DNA of 64,000 bases from Streptococcus himalayensis (GCF_001708305.1 NZ_CP016953.1:1817501-1881500); one strand, 5' to 3'; counted from the stretch's first letter, positions 37,400 through 46,522 are shown. Made by a program: numbers and translations. The notes: a model not told the origin generated them from the letters alone.

Positions 37400-40300
37400 T
37401 TAGCGATAAATCGTTTTCATTGTCATTTTTTCTAACATTTGTTGTAATTCCGCTGATTTTTGGACCTTAAAGTGGAGGGCAAAAACTGTTTTCTTCTCAT
37501 TTTCATACCGAATTACAACAGGAATCGTTCCTGTATATTGGTGGAGGATATTGGAAATTGCAACATCATGCTCGTGCCCCGCCACCTGAATCCAAAAACG
37601 TTCATTGGTCGCTTCTTCTGCTTCATTCAAGAGCATTTGAAGTCTTCCTTCTCTTTCCTGCATTCTTCCGGTCAGATAGTAAAATCCCTTTTCATGAAGG
37701 AGGGACTGATAATGGCGGAAGGCTTCAGCAAAGACGGTTACTTCGAGCTTATTCTTGCTATCGGATACTTGCATAAAGGCCATATTTTCCCCTGCCTTGG
37801 TCCGAATAACCTTGATGGACTGAACTTCCACTAAAATCGTCTCACGGGTATTTGCCACCAAGTCGACAATAGCTTTATAAGGATGGATGGCATTTTTTGC
37901 CAATTCAGCTAAAGGATGTTCGCTTAAACCTACCCCAATGATAAACTGCTCAAATTCAAACTTTTCAGCTGGGGTATAATCTTCCACCTGAATCCAGCTG
38001 TAGGTCGTATCGGCAAACAAAGAGCCCAGTTCATCTACAAAGACAAAAAGATTGGATAGATTTTCAACAATTTTTCGGCGATTCTTTTCAAAACTATCAA
38101 ACAGACCAAGCTGGATAATCGGCGTCAACAAGGTCGGCTTATGATATTGGCGGGGCAATCTCAACATAAAGTCTTCCACGCTGGTAAATGGACGATGCTC
38201 AATCATCCAATAGGCAAAGTCTCTCGGCAAGCCCTTGATATTCTTCAAACCTAGATAAATCTTTTTATCTTGAAATTTATCCTTATAAGGAATGGTATTG
38301 ATGGTCAGGGGAGCTACTTCAAAGCCGAAATTCAAGGCATCTGTCAAATACTCGCTACTCGAATAATTGAGCATAATATCAAAAAAGACATCTGGAAAAT
38401 GAGTTTTAAAATAGGCCAGCTGAAAAGCAAGAGCTGAATAGGCATAGGCATGACTACGATTAAAACCGTAGCCTGCAAATTTCTCCATGATGGCAAAGAC
38501 CTGACGAGCTTTTTCTTCAGAATGCCCCAGAGCTATCGCTCCTGTCACAAAATCTTCCTCCATTTTGTGCATTTCCTTGGCGTCTTTTTTCCCCATGGCT
38601 CGCCGTAAAATATCAGCCTTCCCCAGTGTGAAGCCTCCAAAACGCTGGGCAACCTGCATGACCTGCTCTTGGTAAAGCATAATGCCATAGGTCGGTGCTA
38701 AAATATCTGTCAAACTAGGGTCTAAAATTTCTACTCGCTCTTGACCGTGCTTTCTGCGGACAAAATTATCAATGTAATCACTCGCACCAGGCCTATTCAA
38801 GCTGGTAGTGGCTACTACTTCCTCAAAACAGACTGGTTGCACGCGCCGCAAGAGATGGATTGCACCAGCTTGTTCAAACTGAAAAATTCCCTTGGTCTCT
38901 CCACGGGCAAACAAGGCTAGGGTCGCTTCATCTTCTAAGTCAATGTCTTCAATCGCGATATCTTGTCCATACTTTTCCAAGACAGCCTCTTTCATCCGTT
39001 GGACAAAGGTCAGATTGCGCAAGCCCAAGAAATCCATTTTTAAAAGACCATTGCTTTCCACACCATGGGCGTCATACTGGGTGATATACATATCTTCCCC
39101 ATACTTGAGGGGAATGTAGTCTGTCAAATCATCATCGCTCATCACCACTCCAGCAGCATGGACGGAGGTTTGGCGAGGATTGCCTTCTATTTTCTTCGCA
39201 ATGGCAAAAGCCTTTTGATAGTCAGGATTGCTATTGATGATCTGACGAAAAGACAGGTTGCGCTCATAAGCAGAAGTCAAGGTGTCTTTAAAACTAATTT
39301 TTCTCGTGATATTGGTTAATTCATACTCTGGAACCCCAAAACGTTTGAAAACATCACGAATGGCCTGTTTAGCACCAAAGGTCGAATAGGTAACAATCTG
39401 CGCTGCATGCATCGTTCCATAGCGGTCTCTGACATAGCGGATAAACTCTGGTCGGTAAACATCTGGAATATCAATATCAATATCTGGCATGGTGTAGCGT
39501 TCTACATTTAAGAAACGCTCAAAGAGAAGATTGTTTTGAACAGGATCAATCCCAGTAATTTCCAGTGCATAGGCCACAAGGCTTCCTACTGCAGACCCGC
39601 GTCCCATGCCCATATAATAGGACTGACTGCGACCGAAACGCAACAAATCCCAGACAATTAAAAAATAGTCATCAAATCCCATCTGGTGAATAACAGCAAG
39701 CTCCTCTTCCAAACGCTGTTGATAAGCTGAACTCAGCAAGCCCTTTTTAAGCAAGCCAGCCTCTGCTTTCTCCCGCAATTCTTCAACAGCTGGACGCTCT
39801 ACATTGAAACAAGGTAATTTTAGGTCTTGATTGATGGTATAGGAAACGCCTGAGACTAATTCTTCTAAGTTGTGTAAACTTTCGGGAAACGTTTTTTCAA
39901 AAAGACTGGCCAAATCTTGCGGAGTAAGGAGATATTCATCTGGCACGGGCAATTCTGCCTCGCGTAAACTAACATTGTCACGGATGGCGCGGAGCATTTG
40001 CAAGGTCTCCAAGTCGCCCGAATCAAAAAAACGAACGGTTGAAAGAGGCAGCGTCTTATGGCGAAATGATTGCTGTGGCGTTTTGGGCGTGACCCCGATG
40101 TAAAAGTCCACCCCTAAATCCAACTCATCCACCCCTGCACTGGCTGGGACAATGACCGCCACATCCTCCAATAAATGACGAATGTCCGACCAAGAATCTT
40201 TCCCAGTCATCTTTAAAGTAGAAATCTTCATTAAATGCTGGTAACCAAGCGTCGAAAGTGCTAGTAAACGAACATCCAGAAGCGTTTCTTCCCATAAAAA

Positions 40301-40501
40301 GCTCACCTCCAAGCCAATCAAGGGCTGAATGCCATGAGAGCTTGTCACTTCCAGAAAATGATAGGCACCATAAAGATTGTCCTTGTCCATTATCCCAAGA
40401 TAGCGATACCCCATCTCTTTGGCTTTTTTAACATATTTTTGGATGGGTACCAGACTATCCATAAAAGAATAAACCGTCTTTGTATCCAGCTGCACAACCA
40501 T
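37400..40501 (-). CDS. dnaE: DNA polymerase III alpha subunit
   Basis: A 1033-aa replicative polymerase of the short Gram-positive DnaE type, which extends primers before PolC takes over. An N-terminal PHP domain (about 1-200) precedes the catalytic core, whose aspartates lie in MPDIDIDIPD. The finger/palm motifs (GMGRGSAVGSLVAYAL; GYGFNRSHAYAYSALAFQ) follow, then tandem HhH (GLKNIKGLPRDF) and an OB fold near the C-terminus. It is slightly shorter than E. coli DnaE (1160 aa). It lies upstream of pfkA-pyk and is divergent from the GntR operon. Confidence 0.96.
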   Translation of the reverse strand: MVVQLDTKTVYSFMDSLVPIQKYVKKAKEMGYRYLGIMDKDNLYGAYHFLEVTSSHGIQPLIGLEVSFLWEETLLDVRLLALSTLGYQHLMKISTLKMTGKDSWSDIRHLLEDVAVIVPASAGVDELDLGVDFYIGVTPKTPQQSFRHKTLPLSTVRFFDSGDLETLQMLRAIRDNVSLREAELPVPDEYLLTPQDLASLFEKTFPESLHNLEELVSGVSYTINQDLKLPCFNVERPAVEELREKAEAGLLKKGLLSSAYQQRLEEELAVIHQMGFDDYFLIVWDLLRFGRSQSYYMGMGRGSAVGSLVAYALEITGIDPVQNNLLFERFLNVERYTMPDIDIDIPDVYRPEFIRYVRDRYGTMHAAQIVTYSTFGAKQAIRDVFKRFGVPEYELTNITRKISFKDTLTSAYERNLSFRQIINSNPDYQKAFAIAKKIEGNPRQTSVHAAGVVMSDDDLTDYIPLKYGEDMYITQYDAHGVESNGLLKMDFLGLRNLTFVQRMKEAVLEKYGQDIAIEDIDLEDEATLALFARGETKGIFQFEQAGAIHLLRRVQPVCFEEVVATTSLNRPGASDYIDNFVRRKHGQERVEILDPSLTDILAPTYGIMLYQEQVMQVAQRFGGFTLGKADILRRAMGKKDAKEMHKMEEDFVTGAIALGHSEEKARQVFAIMEKFAGYGFNRSHAYAYSALAFQLAYFKTHFPDVFFDIMLNYSSSEYLTDALNFGFEVAPLTINTIPYKDKFQDKKIYLGLKNIKGLPRDFAYWMIEHRPFTSVEDFMLRLPRQYHKPTLLTPIIQLGLFDSFEKNRRKIVENLSNLFVFVDELGSLFADTTYSWIQVEDYTPAEKFEFEQFIIGVGLSEHPLAELAKNAIHPYKAIVDLVANTRETILVEVQSIKVIRTKAGENMAFMQVSDSKNKLEVTVFAEAFRHYQSLLHEKGFYYLTGRMQEREGRLQMLLNEAEEATNERFWIQVAGHEHDVAISNILHQYTGTIPVVIRYENEKKTVFALHFKVQKSAELQQMLEKMTMKTIYR

Positions 40502-40592
40502 TTTCCTCTCCTTTGCTTGCTTTTCTTCTATTATACTAAAAATATCTCTGACTTGCTTAGGAAAAAAATCTCCACTTTTTGCCGTTAAATCC

Positions 40593-40635
40593 TTGACAGA
40601 TCGAATGTGTTATTGTATTATATAGTTAGTACAAT
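40593..40635 (+). promoter_or_regulatory. Promoter and operator of the GntR-ABC operon
   Basis: TTGACA (40593-40598) and TATTAT (40616-40621) with a 17-bp spacer. The dyad ATTGTA-N12-TACAAT (40612-40635) covers the -10 and start site and is the probable autoregulatory GntR/YtrA-type operator. Confidence 0.8.
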
Positions 40636-40660
40636 AGAACAAAACAGAAAGGAGTTCACC

Positions 40661-41026
40661 ATGGCATGGACATTTGACAATAACTTTCCCATTTATTTGC
40701 AAATTATGAATCGGATTAAGTTGCAAATCATCTCTAAACAGCTAAAAAGCGGAGAGAAATTACCCCCTGTTCGTGAATTAGCAGCCGAAGCTGGGGTCAA
40801 TCCCAACACCATCCAGCGGGCCTTGTCCGACTTAGAAAAAGAAGGCTTTGTCTATTCACAACGAACCTCTGGTCGTTTTGTCACAGATAATCACGACTTA
40901 ATCTTGCAATCCCGCCAAAAATTATCCCAAGAAGAGTTGAAAAATTTCGTATCAACTATGGAAAAATTTGGCTATGAAGCAGCTGAACTACCTAGTGTAG
41001 TGGAGCAATATTTGAAAGGAGTTTAG
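40661..41026 (+). CDS. GntR-family regulator (YtrA subfamily)
   Basis: A 121-aa protein. The winged helix-turn-helix occupies residues 10-75 (GEKLPPVRELAAEAGVNPNT). The short C-terminal helical tail without an effector domain defines the YtrA group. The start at 40661 is chosen for AAAGGAG 7 nt upstream. It overlaps nothing but ends 1 bp before the ABC ATPase start. It probably represses the operon; in other Gram-positives such operons respond to cell-wall-active antibiotics. Confidence 0.9.
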   Translation: MAWTFDNNFPIYLQIMNRIKLQIISKQLKSGEKLPPVRELAAEAGVNPNTIQRALSDLEKEGFVYSQRTSGRFVTDNHDLILQSRQKLSQEELKNFVSTMEKFGYEAAELPSVVEQYLKGV

Positions 41027-41027
41027 A

Positions 41028-41723
41028 ATGGTTACCCTTCTATTTGAAAATGTATCAAAACACTACGGCAACACTCAAGCACTTGAGCATGTCTCATTTG
41101 AAATCGAATCTGGAAAAATTGTGGGTCTTTTAGGTCCCAACGGTTCTGGAAAAACAACGATTATTAAGCTCATCAACGGCCTCTTACAGCCAAGCGAAGG
41201 CAGCATTCTCATCAACGGGATGGAGCCTTCCACCAAGACAAAATCCTTGGTCTCTTACTTACCAGATACGACTTATCTCAACGAAAACATGCGTGTCGAG
41301 GATGCCTTAACCTTCTTCAAGGATTTCTACGAGGATTTCGATTTAGAACGTGCCCTTCACTTATTAGACGATTTGGAAATTGATAAAACTGTCAAATTTA
41401 AAAAACTTTCCAAAGGAAACAAAGAAAAAGTTCAACTGATTTTAGTCATGAGTCGCCATGCTCAACTTTACGTCCTTGATGAGCCCATCGGAGGGGTCGA
41501 TCCAGCAGCACGTGATTATATCCTTCGCACCATTATCAGTAATTATTCTCCAACATCCTCTGTGCTGATTTCAACGCACTTGATTTCAGATATTGAACCG
41601 GTATTGGATGATATTATCTTTATTGAAAATGGGAAAATCGTTCGTCAAGGCAATGTGGATGACATTCGCTACGAGTCTGGTGAGTCAATCGACCAGCTCT
41701 TCCGTAATGAATTCAAGGCCTAA
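41028..41723 (+). CDS. ABC transporter ATP-binding protein
   Basis: A 231-aa ATPase. Walker A is GPNGSGKTT (about 35-43). The signature is replaced by LSKGNKEK, as usual in this subfamily, and Walker B is LYVLDEPIGGVDP with its catalytic Glu. It belongs to the YtrB/BcrA-like group. It pairs with the permease downstream and is regulated by the GntR protein upstream. Direction of transport is probably export or signalling; substrate unknown. Confidence 0.92.
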   Translation: MVTLLFENVSKHYGNTQALEHVSFEIESGKIVGLLGPNGSGKTTIIKLINGLLQPSEGSILINGMEPSTKTKSLVSYLPDTTYLNENMRVEDALTFFKDFYEDFDLERALHLLDDLEIDKTVKFKKLSKGNKEKVQLILVMSRHAQLYVLDEPIGGVDPAARDYILRTIISNYSPTSSVLISTHLISDIEPVLDDIIFIENGKIVRQGNVDDIRYESGESIDQLFRNEFKA

Positions 41724-41746
41724 TAGGTTAGAAAAGGAGATTAGCT

Positions 41747-42559
41747 ATGTTTTTGAAATTAGTGAAATATGAATTTAAAACCGTTAACAAATGGTACTTA
41801 GGATTATATGGTAGCATCATCACGCTATCGCTCATCATCGGCTTATGGATTCGCGGCGGCTTAGAAAAAAATGACTTTTGGACCGCTATGTTTAACGAGA
41901 CTTCAGAACTCTATGGCACTCACACCTATCCGTATGAGTCTGGAAGCACTTCTGTCTTACCAGAAGTGTTTGGAATGATTGTTACGATTGCCTTTTTCTC
42001 CCTGTTTGTTGCACTAGGAATTTCCACTCTCTTTCTAATTATTCGTCGTTTTAAAAATAGCGTCTATGACCGAGAAGGCTACTTAACCTTGACACTTCCT
42101 GTCACCAAGCATGAGATTATCCTCTCTAAACTGACTGCTGCGTTCATTTGGACCATTCTCAGTGTGTTAACTCTCCTAATCAGCGTAGCTCTGATTGGCT
42201 TTATTATCAGCTTTGATCATGTCAACTGGGAACAGCTCTTCCATATCCGTGCCCTTGATTGGATTTCCATCGTACAAGGATTTTTATTCTTCGTGTTATC
42301 TACTACATCCAGTATCCTCCTCATTTACTTGGCCATTTCGATCGGTCAGCTCTTCAATGATAATCGAGTAATCTTTGGCTTTATGGCCTATGTGGGAATC
42401 TCAATAGTAATGACTACCCTCTCTCTACTCATTTCTGCTAACTTTAACATTGGTGAGTCACTCTTTGTCAGCTACTCCATCGCACAAGACCTTATCCTGT
42501 CCATTCTCTACTACTTTGGAACCTACTATATCTTAAAAAACAAGGTAAATCTGCAATAA
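41747..42559 (+). CDS. ABC transporter permease
   Basis: A 270-aa ABC-2-type membrane protein with about six hydrophobic segments. The cytoplasmic loop YDREGYLTLTLPVTKHEIILSK between helices 2 and 3 is characteristic of this group. It begins 23 bp after the ATPase gene with AAAGGAG and is the last gene of the operon. Confidence 0.88.
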   Translation: MFLKLVKYEFKTVNKWYLGLYGSIITLSLIIGLWIRGGLEKNDFWTAMFNETSELYGTHTYPYESGSTSVLPEVFGMIVTIAFFSLFVALGISTLFLIIRRFKNSVYDREGYLTLTLPVTKHEIILSKLTAAFIWTILSVLTLLISVALIGFIISFDHVNWEQLFHIRALDWISIVQGFLFFVLSTTSSILLIYLAISIGQLFNDNRVIFGFMAYVGISIVMTTLSLLISANFNIGESLFVSYSIAQDLILSILYYFGTYYILKNKVNLQ

Positions 42560-42674
42560 AAATAGACATTCTGGAGAGGCTGACAATGTTCCACTGGACT
42601 TCTAGCTCTATTTTCAGGAACTCCTAAATCGAAACACACACGAGCTTTAAGTCATTTAGCATGAAACCTTACCA

Positions 42675-42700
42675 ACCATCAGCCTAGCTGGTGGTTTTCT
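42675..42700 (+). terminator. Terminator of GntR-ABC operon
   Basis: ACCATCAG and CTGGTGGT form an 8-bp stem (one wobble) with a 5-nt loop followed by TTTTCTCT. Confidence 0.75.
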
Positions 42701-42730
42701 CTATGCTAAAAACTGATTTGAAGGCATATG

Positions 42731-42760
42731 AAAAGACTTGGATAACTACCAAGCCTTTTT
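42731..42760. terminator. Terminator of tRNA-Ser, bidirectional
   Basis: AAAAGACTTGG and CCAAGCCTTTTT pair with one mismatch around a 7-nt loop. T-runs are available in both directions. Confidence 0.8.
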
Positions 42761-42770
42761 AGCTATACTA

Positions 42771-42858
42771 CGGAAGACATGGGATTCGAACCCACGCACG
42801 CTGTTACACGCCTACCGCGTTTCCAACACGGCCTCTTAAGCCTCTTGAGTAATCTTCC
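42771..42858 (-). tRNA. tRNA-Ser(GGA)
   Basis: An 88-nt class II tRNA with acceptor stem GGAAGAT/GTCTTCC, anticodon loop TTGGAAA (anticodon GGA, reading UCC/UCU), a long variable arm typical of tRNA-Ser and T-arm GGGTTCGAATCCC. Discriminator G; CCA is not encoded. Confidence 0.96.
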
Positions 42859-43012
42859 ATCTCAGACATTATTCATTATACCATAGATTGATCAACTTGC
42901 CAAGCAGGGAAGTTAACTTTTGAGAAAATTAGATTTCAGAAAACAATTTCAAGAGAATTTACCATAAAAATATGATAAACTAATAAAAAACCTATTTTAC
43001 TGGAGATTTCTC

Positions 43013-43873
43013 ATGAAAAAAGAACCAATGTCTCTGCTAAAAAAGATTGGCTGGCTACTACTCATCCTCATCTTTTTTCCCTTTGTCGTTCTACTAAGCC
43101 CTGTCGGTGTCTGGTACTTTTCAAAGAAAAAGCCGGACACTCTCAAGCGAAATATCTCCATCGGACTCTCAGTCCTTGCTTTAGCTGGTGCCTTTTCTGT
43201 TGTTACAAATCCTGAAACCTATCTACGCTCCCCTCAGAGGGAGCAGAGCAAACACCTTATCTCTTCCACTTCATCTTCATCAACGAAAGAAGATGAGCAC
43301 AAAAAGGCGCAAGAAAAGAAAAAAGAGTTAGAGGATGCTAAAAAAGCGGAGGAAGTAAAAAAGAAAGCTGAAGAGACTAAAAAAGCAGAGGAAGCAAAAA
43401 AGAAAGTTGAAGAGGCTAAAAAAGCTGCTGAGGAGAAAAAACGTGTCGAAGAAGCCGCCAAAAAAGCCGAGGAGGAGCGTCTCACGGCTGAGGGAGAAAC
43501 AGCCGTCCAAAATCTCGAAGCCAACCAAGTGACAGACAATATAGAAGCCACACAAGGAGCGATTAACAAACTAGCCGATTCACCTAAAAAAGCGGAATTA
43601 CAACAGCGACTGCAAGCTGTCCAAACAGCTATTGCCCAACGTGAAGAGGAAGCTCGACGAGAACAGGAGGCACAAGCCGCAGCAGAACGAGCAGCACAGC
43701 TTTCAGCCCAACAAGAACAGCGGATTGTCTATGTTGCACGAAATGGAAATTCCGATGCATACTGGTATAGCCTAAGCAATATGCCTTCAAATACACGCTT
43801 TGACAGGGTTGTTCAAATGTCTGAAGCACAAGCAATCTCGCTTGGCAAACACCCTGCAAAGGGACATGGGTGA
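43013..43873 (+). CDS. Membrane-anchored coiled-coil protein
   Basis: A 286-aa protein. Two hydrophobic segments at about 11-34 and 48-66 are followed by a Lys/Glu/Ala-rich coiled coil (about 92-230, with repeats such as KKAEEAKKK). A small C-terminal domain (RIVYVARNGNSDAYWYSLSN ... MSEAQAISLGKHP) follows; small domains of this pattern occur at the end of several streptococcal membrane proteins and near competence nucleases. Function unknown; an extracytoplasmic scaffold or nuclease-associated role is possible. Monocistronic. Confidence 0.75.
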   Translation: MKKEPMSLLKKIGWLLLILIFFPFVVLLSPVGVWYFSKKKPDTLKRNISIGLSVLALAGAFSVVTNPETYLRSPQREQSKHLISSTSSSSTKEDEHKKAQEKKKELEDAKKAEEVKKKAEETKKAEEAKKKVEEAKKAAEEKKRVEEAAKKAEEERLTAEGETAVQNLEANQVTDNIEATQGAINKLADSPKKAELQQRLQAVQTAIAQREEEARREQEAQAAAERAAQLSAQQEQRIVYVARNGNSDAYWYSLSNMPSNTRFDRVVQMSEAQAISLGKHPAKGHG

Positions 43874-43947
43874 CACTGTGGCTGTGAGTAATATCCTGTC
43901 AACCACCCATCCACTGCTAGAGCATGGATGCAATCATTATCCAATCA

Positions 43948-43977
43948 GGTTGAGCACTATTGTCTCAACCTTTTTTC
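43948..43977 (+). terminator. Terminator of the coiled-coil protein gene
   Basis: GGTTGAG and CTCAACC, perfect 7-bp stem, 9-nt loop, then six T. Confidence 0.9.
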
Positions 43978-44009
43978 ATCCAGTTGTCAATCATTCTGGT
44001 AATCACTTT

Positions 44010-44098
44010 TATCGAAAACTATCGAAATGCATCGAAAAGGAGAAAACAAAAAACGCTGAAATATCAACGTTTTCGGAAGTTATCGAAGGCTATCGAAA
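44010..44098 (+). repeat. Five TATCGAAA repeats in 10-bp phase beside ssrA
   Basis: TATCGAAA-type 8-mers begin at 44010, 44020, 44030 (CATCGAAA), 44081 (TATCGAAG) and 44091. Each group is spaced exactly 10 bp. They flank the tmRNA terminator and end 8 bp from the tmRNA 3' end. Confidence 0.85.
44051..44078 (-). terminator. tmRNA terminator
   Basis: On the minus strand AAAACGTTGA and TCAGCGTTTT pair (one wobble) around TATT, followed by TTTTTTG-like T-run. It lies about 30 bp beyond the tmRNA 3' end. Confidence 0.8.
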
Positions 44099-44105
44099 GT
44101 AAAAA

Positions 44106-44451
44106 TGGAGCCGGTGGGAGTCGAACCCACGTCCAAACACCTGCCAACATATTCCTCTACAACCATAGGTTATGTCTTGATTTAACTTGGGTACGGCACA
44201 AAACTCAAGCCCCATCCAAGCGATTCAGTCAATCTCTTTTAGAACTTACTGACACAATTCTAACGTAGCTTGCTTATTTTAAGACCAGACAGCAGACACA
44301 AGCAATCCGCTACTAGTCACGCAGGCAGGTTATTAAGCTGCTAATGCGTAAGAATTTGTATTTTTTGCAGTTATATTTAACTGGCGTTTTACATCCGCTA
44401 GATGAGTTGCAAAATATGCCTCATAATGCCTGTCGAATCCGTAACGACCCC
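44106..44451 (-). ncRNA. ssrA: tmRNA (10Sa RNA)
   Basis: About 346 nt. It begins GGGGTCGTTACGGATTCGAC and ends with the tRNA-like T-arm GGGTTCGACTCCC and encoded CCA. The reading frame encodes the proteolysis tag AKNTNSYALAA followed by TAATAA (44368 down to 44330). It rescues stalled ribosomes together with SmpB. An extended -10 promoter (TGGTATAAT, 44464-44472) lies 13 bp upstream of the mature 5' end. Confidence 0.97.
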
Positions 44452-44463
44452 ATGAGAGATTTC

Positions 44464-44472
44464 ATTATACCA
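44464..44472 (-). promoter_or_regulatory. Extended -10 promoter of ssrA
   Basis: TGGTATAAT on the minus strand; a weak TTTACT lies 17 bp upstream as -35. Confidence 0.7.
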
Positions 44473-44838
44473 CATTTTTTTAAAATAGTAAAATGACAAC
44501 TGTTTTCCTGAAGATATTCCATTAACATTTTACACTAGGATGCCTCATCAATCCTACACAAAAAAATTCAAGACAAGAAATTCTAAGTAGGAAACTGATG
44601 GATGCCTGCCATGCCTTGTTATCGGCAAGAAATAGATCCTACTGTTTCCGTTTTCATGCTACAGTTGAATATGTGCGACTTATTTTTAAATCACCACTCA
44701 AGATTTACTACTATCCTCCTCTTTCCCTATCAGATACGGGAGCTAACATAGAAAAAAACATCTGTTTTCTCCATTACCATTCATTTTCTATCTATGATTT
44801 TTCACCTTGTGTAATTTTCATCCCTCGAAACAAATTAT

Positions 44839-44887
44839 TTGACTTGATTTTCTGCAAATGATACACTATTTATTGTAAGCGCTAACA
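44839..44887 (+). promoter_or_regulatory. lctO promoter with cre site
   Basis: TTGACT (44839-44844) and TACACT (44862-44867) with a 17-bp spacer. TGTAAGCGCTAACA (44874-44887), a full match to the CcpA cre consensus, sits at the expected start site, so repression on glucose is likely. The rest of 44473-44838 holds nothing I can identify. Confidence 0.85.
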
Positions 44888-44941
44888 GAAATAGATTTTA
44901 AGATTAGAAAGTACATCTAGCTAGATTTAGAGGAAAACCGT

Positions 44942-46078
44942 ATGGATTTCAAAACAAGTAATGCTGAAGGCCCTGTAGAATTCGTCAATGTCTTTGACCT
45001 AGAAAAAATGGCTCAAAAAGTCGTACCAAAAGGTGCTTTTGGATACATTGCAAGTGGTGCTGGAGATACCTTTACCTTACATGAAAACATTCGTTCCTTT
45101 AACCATAAATTGATTGTGCCTCACAGCTTAAAAGGTGTGGAGGATCCTTCTACTGAGGTTGTGTATGATGGAGATACCTTGACTTCTCCTATCATCATGG
45201 CACCCGTCGCTGCTCACAAATTGGCCAATGAGCAAGGTGAGCTAGCTAGTGCCAAAGGTGTCAGTGAGTTTGGAACGATTTTCACTACCAGTTCCTATGC
45301 GACAACCGATATTCCTGAAATTACTCAAAGCCTTAATGGAACACCACAATGGTTCCAATTTTACTACAGCAAAGATGATGGGATTAACCGCCATATCATG
45401 GATCGTGTGAAAGAACAAGGTGTCAAAGCCATCGTCCTAACTGCTGACGCAACAGTCGGAGGAAACCGTGAAGTCGATAAACGAAACGGCTTTGTCTTCC
45501 CAGTCGGCATGCCAATTGTGCAAGAATATCTCCCAGACGGTGCTGGTAAAACCATGGACTTTGTCTATCGTTCTGCAAAACAAGCTCTTTCCGCAAAAGA
45601 CGTCGAATACATTGCTCAATACTCTGGACTGCCTGTTTATGTCAAAGGACCCCAATGCGCAGAAGATGTCTTTCGTGCATTGAATGCTGGAGCTTCTGGT
45701 ATCTGGGTAACCAACCACGGTGGACGTCAATTAGACGGCGGTCCTGCTGCGTTTGACTCCCTTCAAGAAGTAGCTGAAGCCGTTGACAGACGTGTTCCAA
45801 TCGTCTTTGACTCTGGTGTTCGTCGTGGACAACATGTCTTTAAAGCCCTAGCTTCCGGTGCAGACCTTGTTGCACTTGGTCGTCCAGTCATTTATGGACT
45901 TGCTCTAGGTGGAAGCGTCGGCACTCGTCAAGTATTTGAAAAAATCAACGAAGAACTGAAAATGGTTATGCAGCTAGCAGGTACGCAGACTATTGAAGAT
46001 GTGAAGCACTTCAAACTTCGTCACAATCCGTACGACCCTGCGATGCCATTCAATCCAGATGCCTTAAAATTAGATTAA
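44942..46078 (+). CDS. lctO: L-lactate oxidase
   Basis: A 378-aa FMN enzyme oxidising L-lactate to pyruvate with O2, releasing hydrogen peroxide. The flavin/substrate segments MAPVAAHKLANEQGE, FQFYYSKDD and ADATVGGNREVDKRNGF are present, as are the catalytic NHGGRQLDGGPA (His and Arg) and FDSGVRRGQHVFKAL. GAGGAAAA lies before the ATG. It acts with pyruvate oxidase in aerobic streptococci to generate peroxide. The cre site at its promoter indicates carbon-catabolite control. Confidence 0.95.
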   Translation: MDFKTSNAEGPVEFVNVFDLEKMAQKVVPKGAFGYIASGAGDTFTLHENIRSFNHKLIVPHSLKGVEDPSTEVVYDGDTLTSPIIMAPVAAHKLANEQGELASAKGVSEFGTIFTTSSYATTDIPEITQSLNGTPQWFQFYYSKDDGINRHIMDRVKEQGVKAIVLTADATVGGNREVDKRNGFVFPVGMPIVQEYLPDGAGKTMDFVYRSAKQALSAKDVEYIAQYSGLPVYVKGPQCAEDVFRALNAGASGIWVTNHGGRQLDGGPAAFDSLQEVAEAVDRRVPIVFDSGVRRGQHVFKALASGADLVALGRPVIYGLALGGSVGTRQVFEKINEELKMVMQLAGTQTIEDVKHFKLRHNPYDPAMPFNPDALKLD

Positions 46079-46082
46079 AAAG

Positions 46083-46135
46083 AGTGACCAATCTCTTAGA
46101 AGCTAAAGAAGCTTTGAAGAGATTCTGTCACTTTA
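46083..46135 (+). terminator. Terminator of lctO
   Basis: AGTGAC/GTCACT and AATCTCTT/AAGAGATT form a long interrupted stem right after the stop codon. The T-run is short. Confidence 0.6.
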
Positions 46136-46232
46136 TCCAAAGTCCGATCAAGTCTGACTAGGGGATGTCTGTCAATGATGTCATGAACACGAATTGGTAC
46201 GATCTTTTATCTCAGGAAATAGGGTGTAGGTC

Positions 46233-46472
46233 ATGGAAGAAATAAGAAAAGCGCAAAGAAGTTATTTCTTTTGGGTGATTATCATGATACTTTATGTCAT
46301 TGTGGGGCTTGGGCTGTTTTGCCTGTATCCTGCCGATATAGTCTCTATGATGATTTTGCTTTATTTTATCATTCCTGCTTGGCCATTATTGCTCTATTTT
46401 TTGATTGGGCTGTGCATCTATATGGCTTTGCAGACTGCTAGCGAGCGATTTGATAAGGTGCATAGATTGTAG
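46233..46472 (+). CDS. Small membrane protein
   Basis: A 79-aa protein with two strongly hydrophobic segments (about 12-33 and 42-62) and a polar C-terminus (QTASERFDKVHRL). RBS AGGGTGTAGG is imperfect. No family recognised. It stands alone between lctO and a convergent gene. Confidence 0.55.
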   Translation: MEEIRKAQRSYFFWVIIMILYVIVGLGLFCLYPADIVSMMILLYFIIPAWPLLLYFLIGLCIYMALQTASERFDKVHRL

Positions 46473-46492
46473 ATGCTACAGTTAAGATTATT

Positions 46493-46522
46493 TAAAAACG
46501 TTGAGAAATCAGCGTTTTTATT
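46493..46522. terminator. Bidirectional terminator
   Basis: AAAAACGTTGA and TCAGCGTTTTT around GAAA, nearly the same hairpin as the tmRNA terminator. It lies between convergent genes; its 3' arm overlaps the last codons of the minus-strand gene. Confidence 0.75.

Noticed and set aside
43800..44102. A 100-aa ORF after the coiled-coil protein gene
   Set aside because: It overlaps that gene out of frame, crosses its terminator and the phased repeats, and lacks a ribosome site.
43960..44268. A 102-aa ORF running into the tmRNA gene
   Set aside because: It reads through the tmRNA tRNA-like domain antisense, giving the well-known spurious GAGGSRTHV peptide.
44598..44861. An 87-aa ORF upstream of lctO
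   Set aside because: No ribosome site; it overlaps the lctO promoter region and has an implausible composition.
46164..46245. A 26-codon ORF before the small membrane protein gene
   Set aside because: Start is too close to its only purine-rich site and it overlaps the next gene out of frame; no support.
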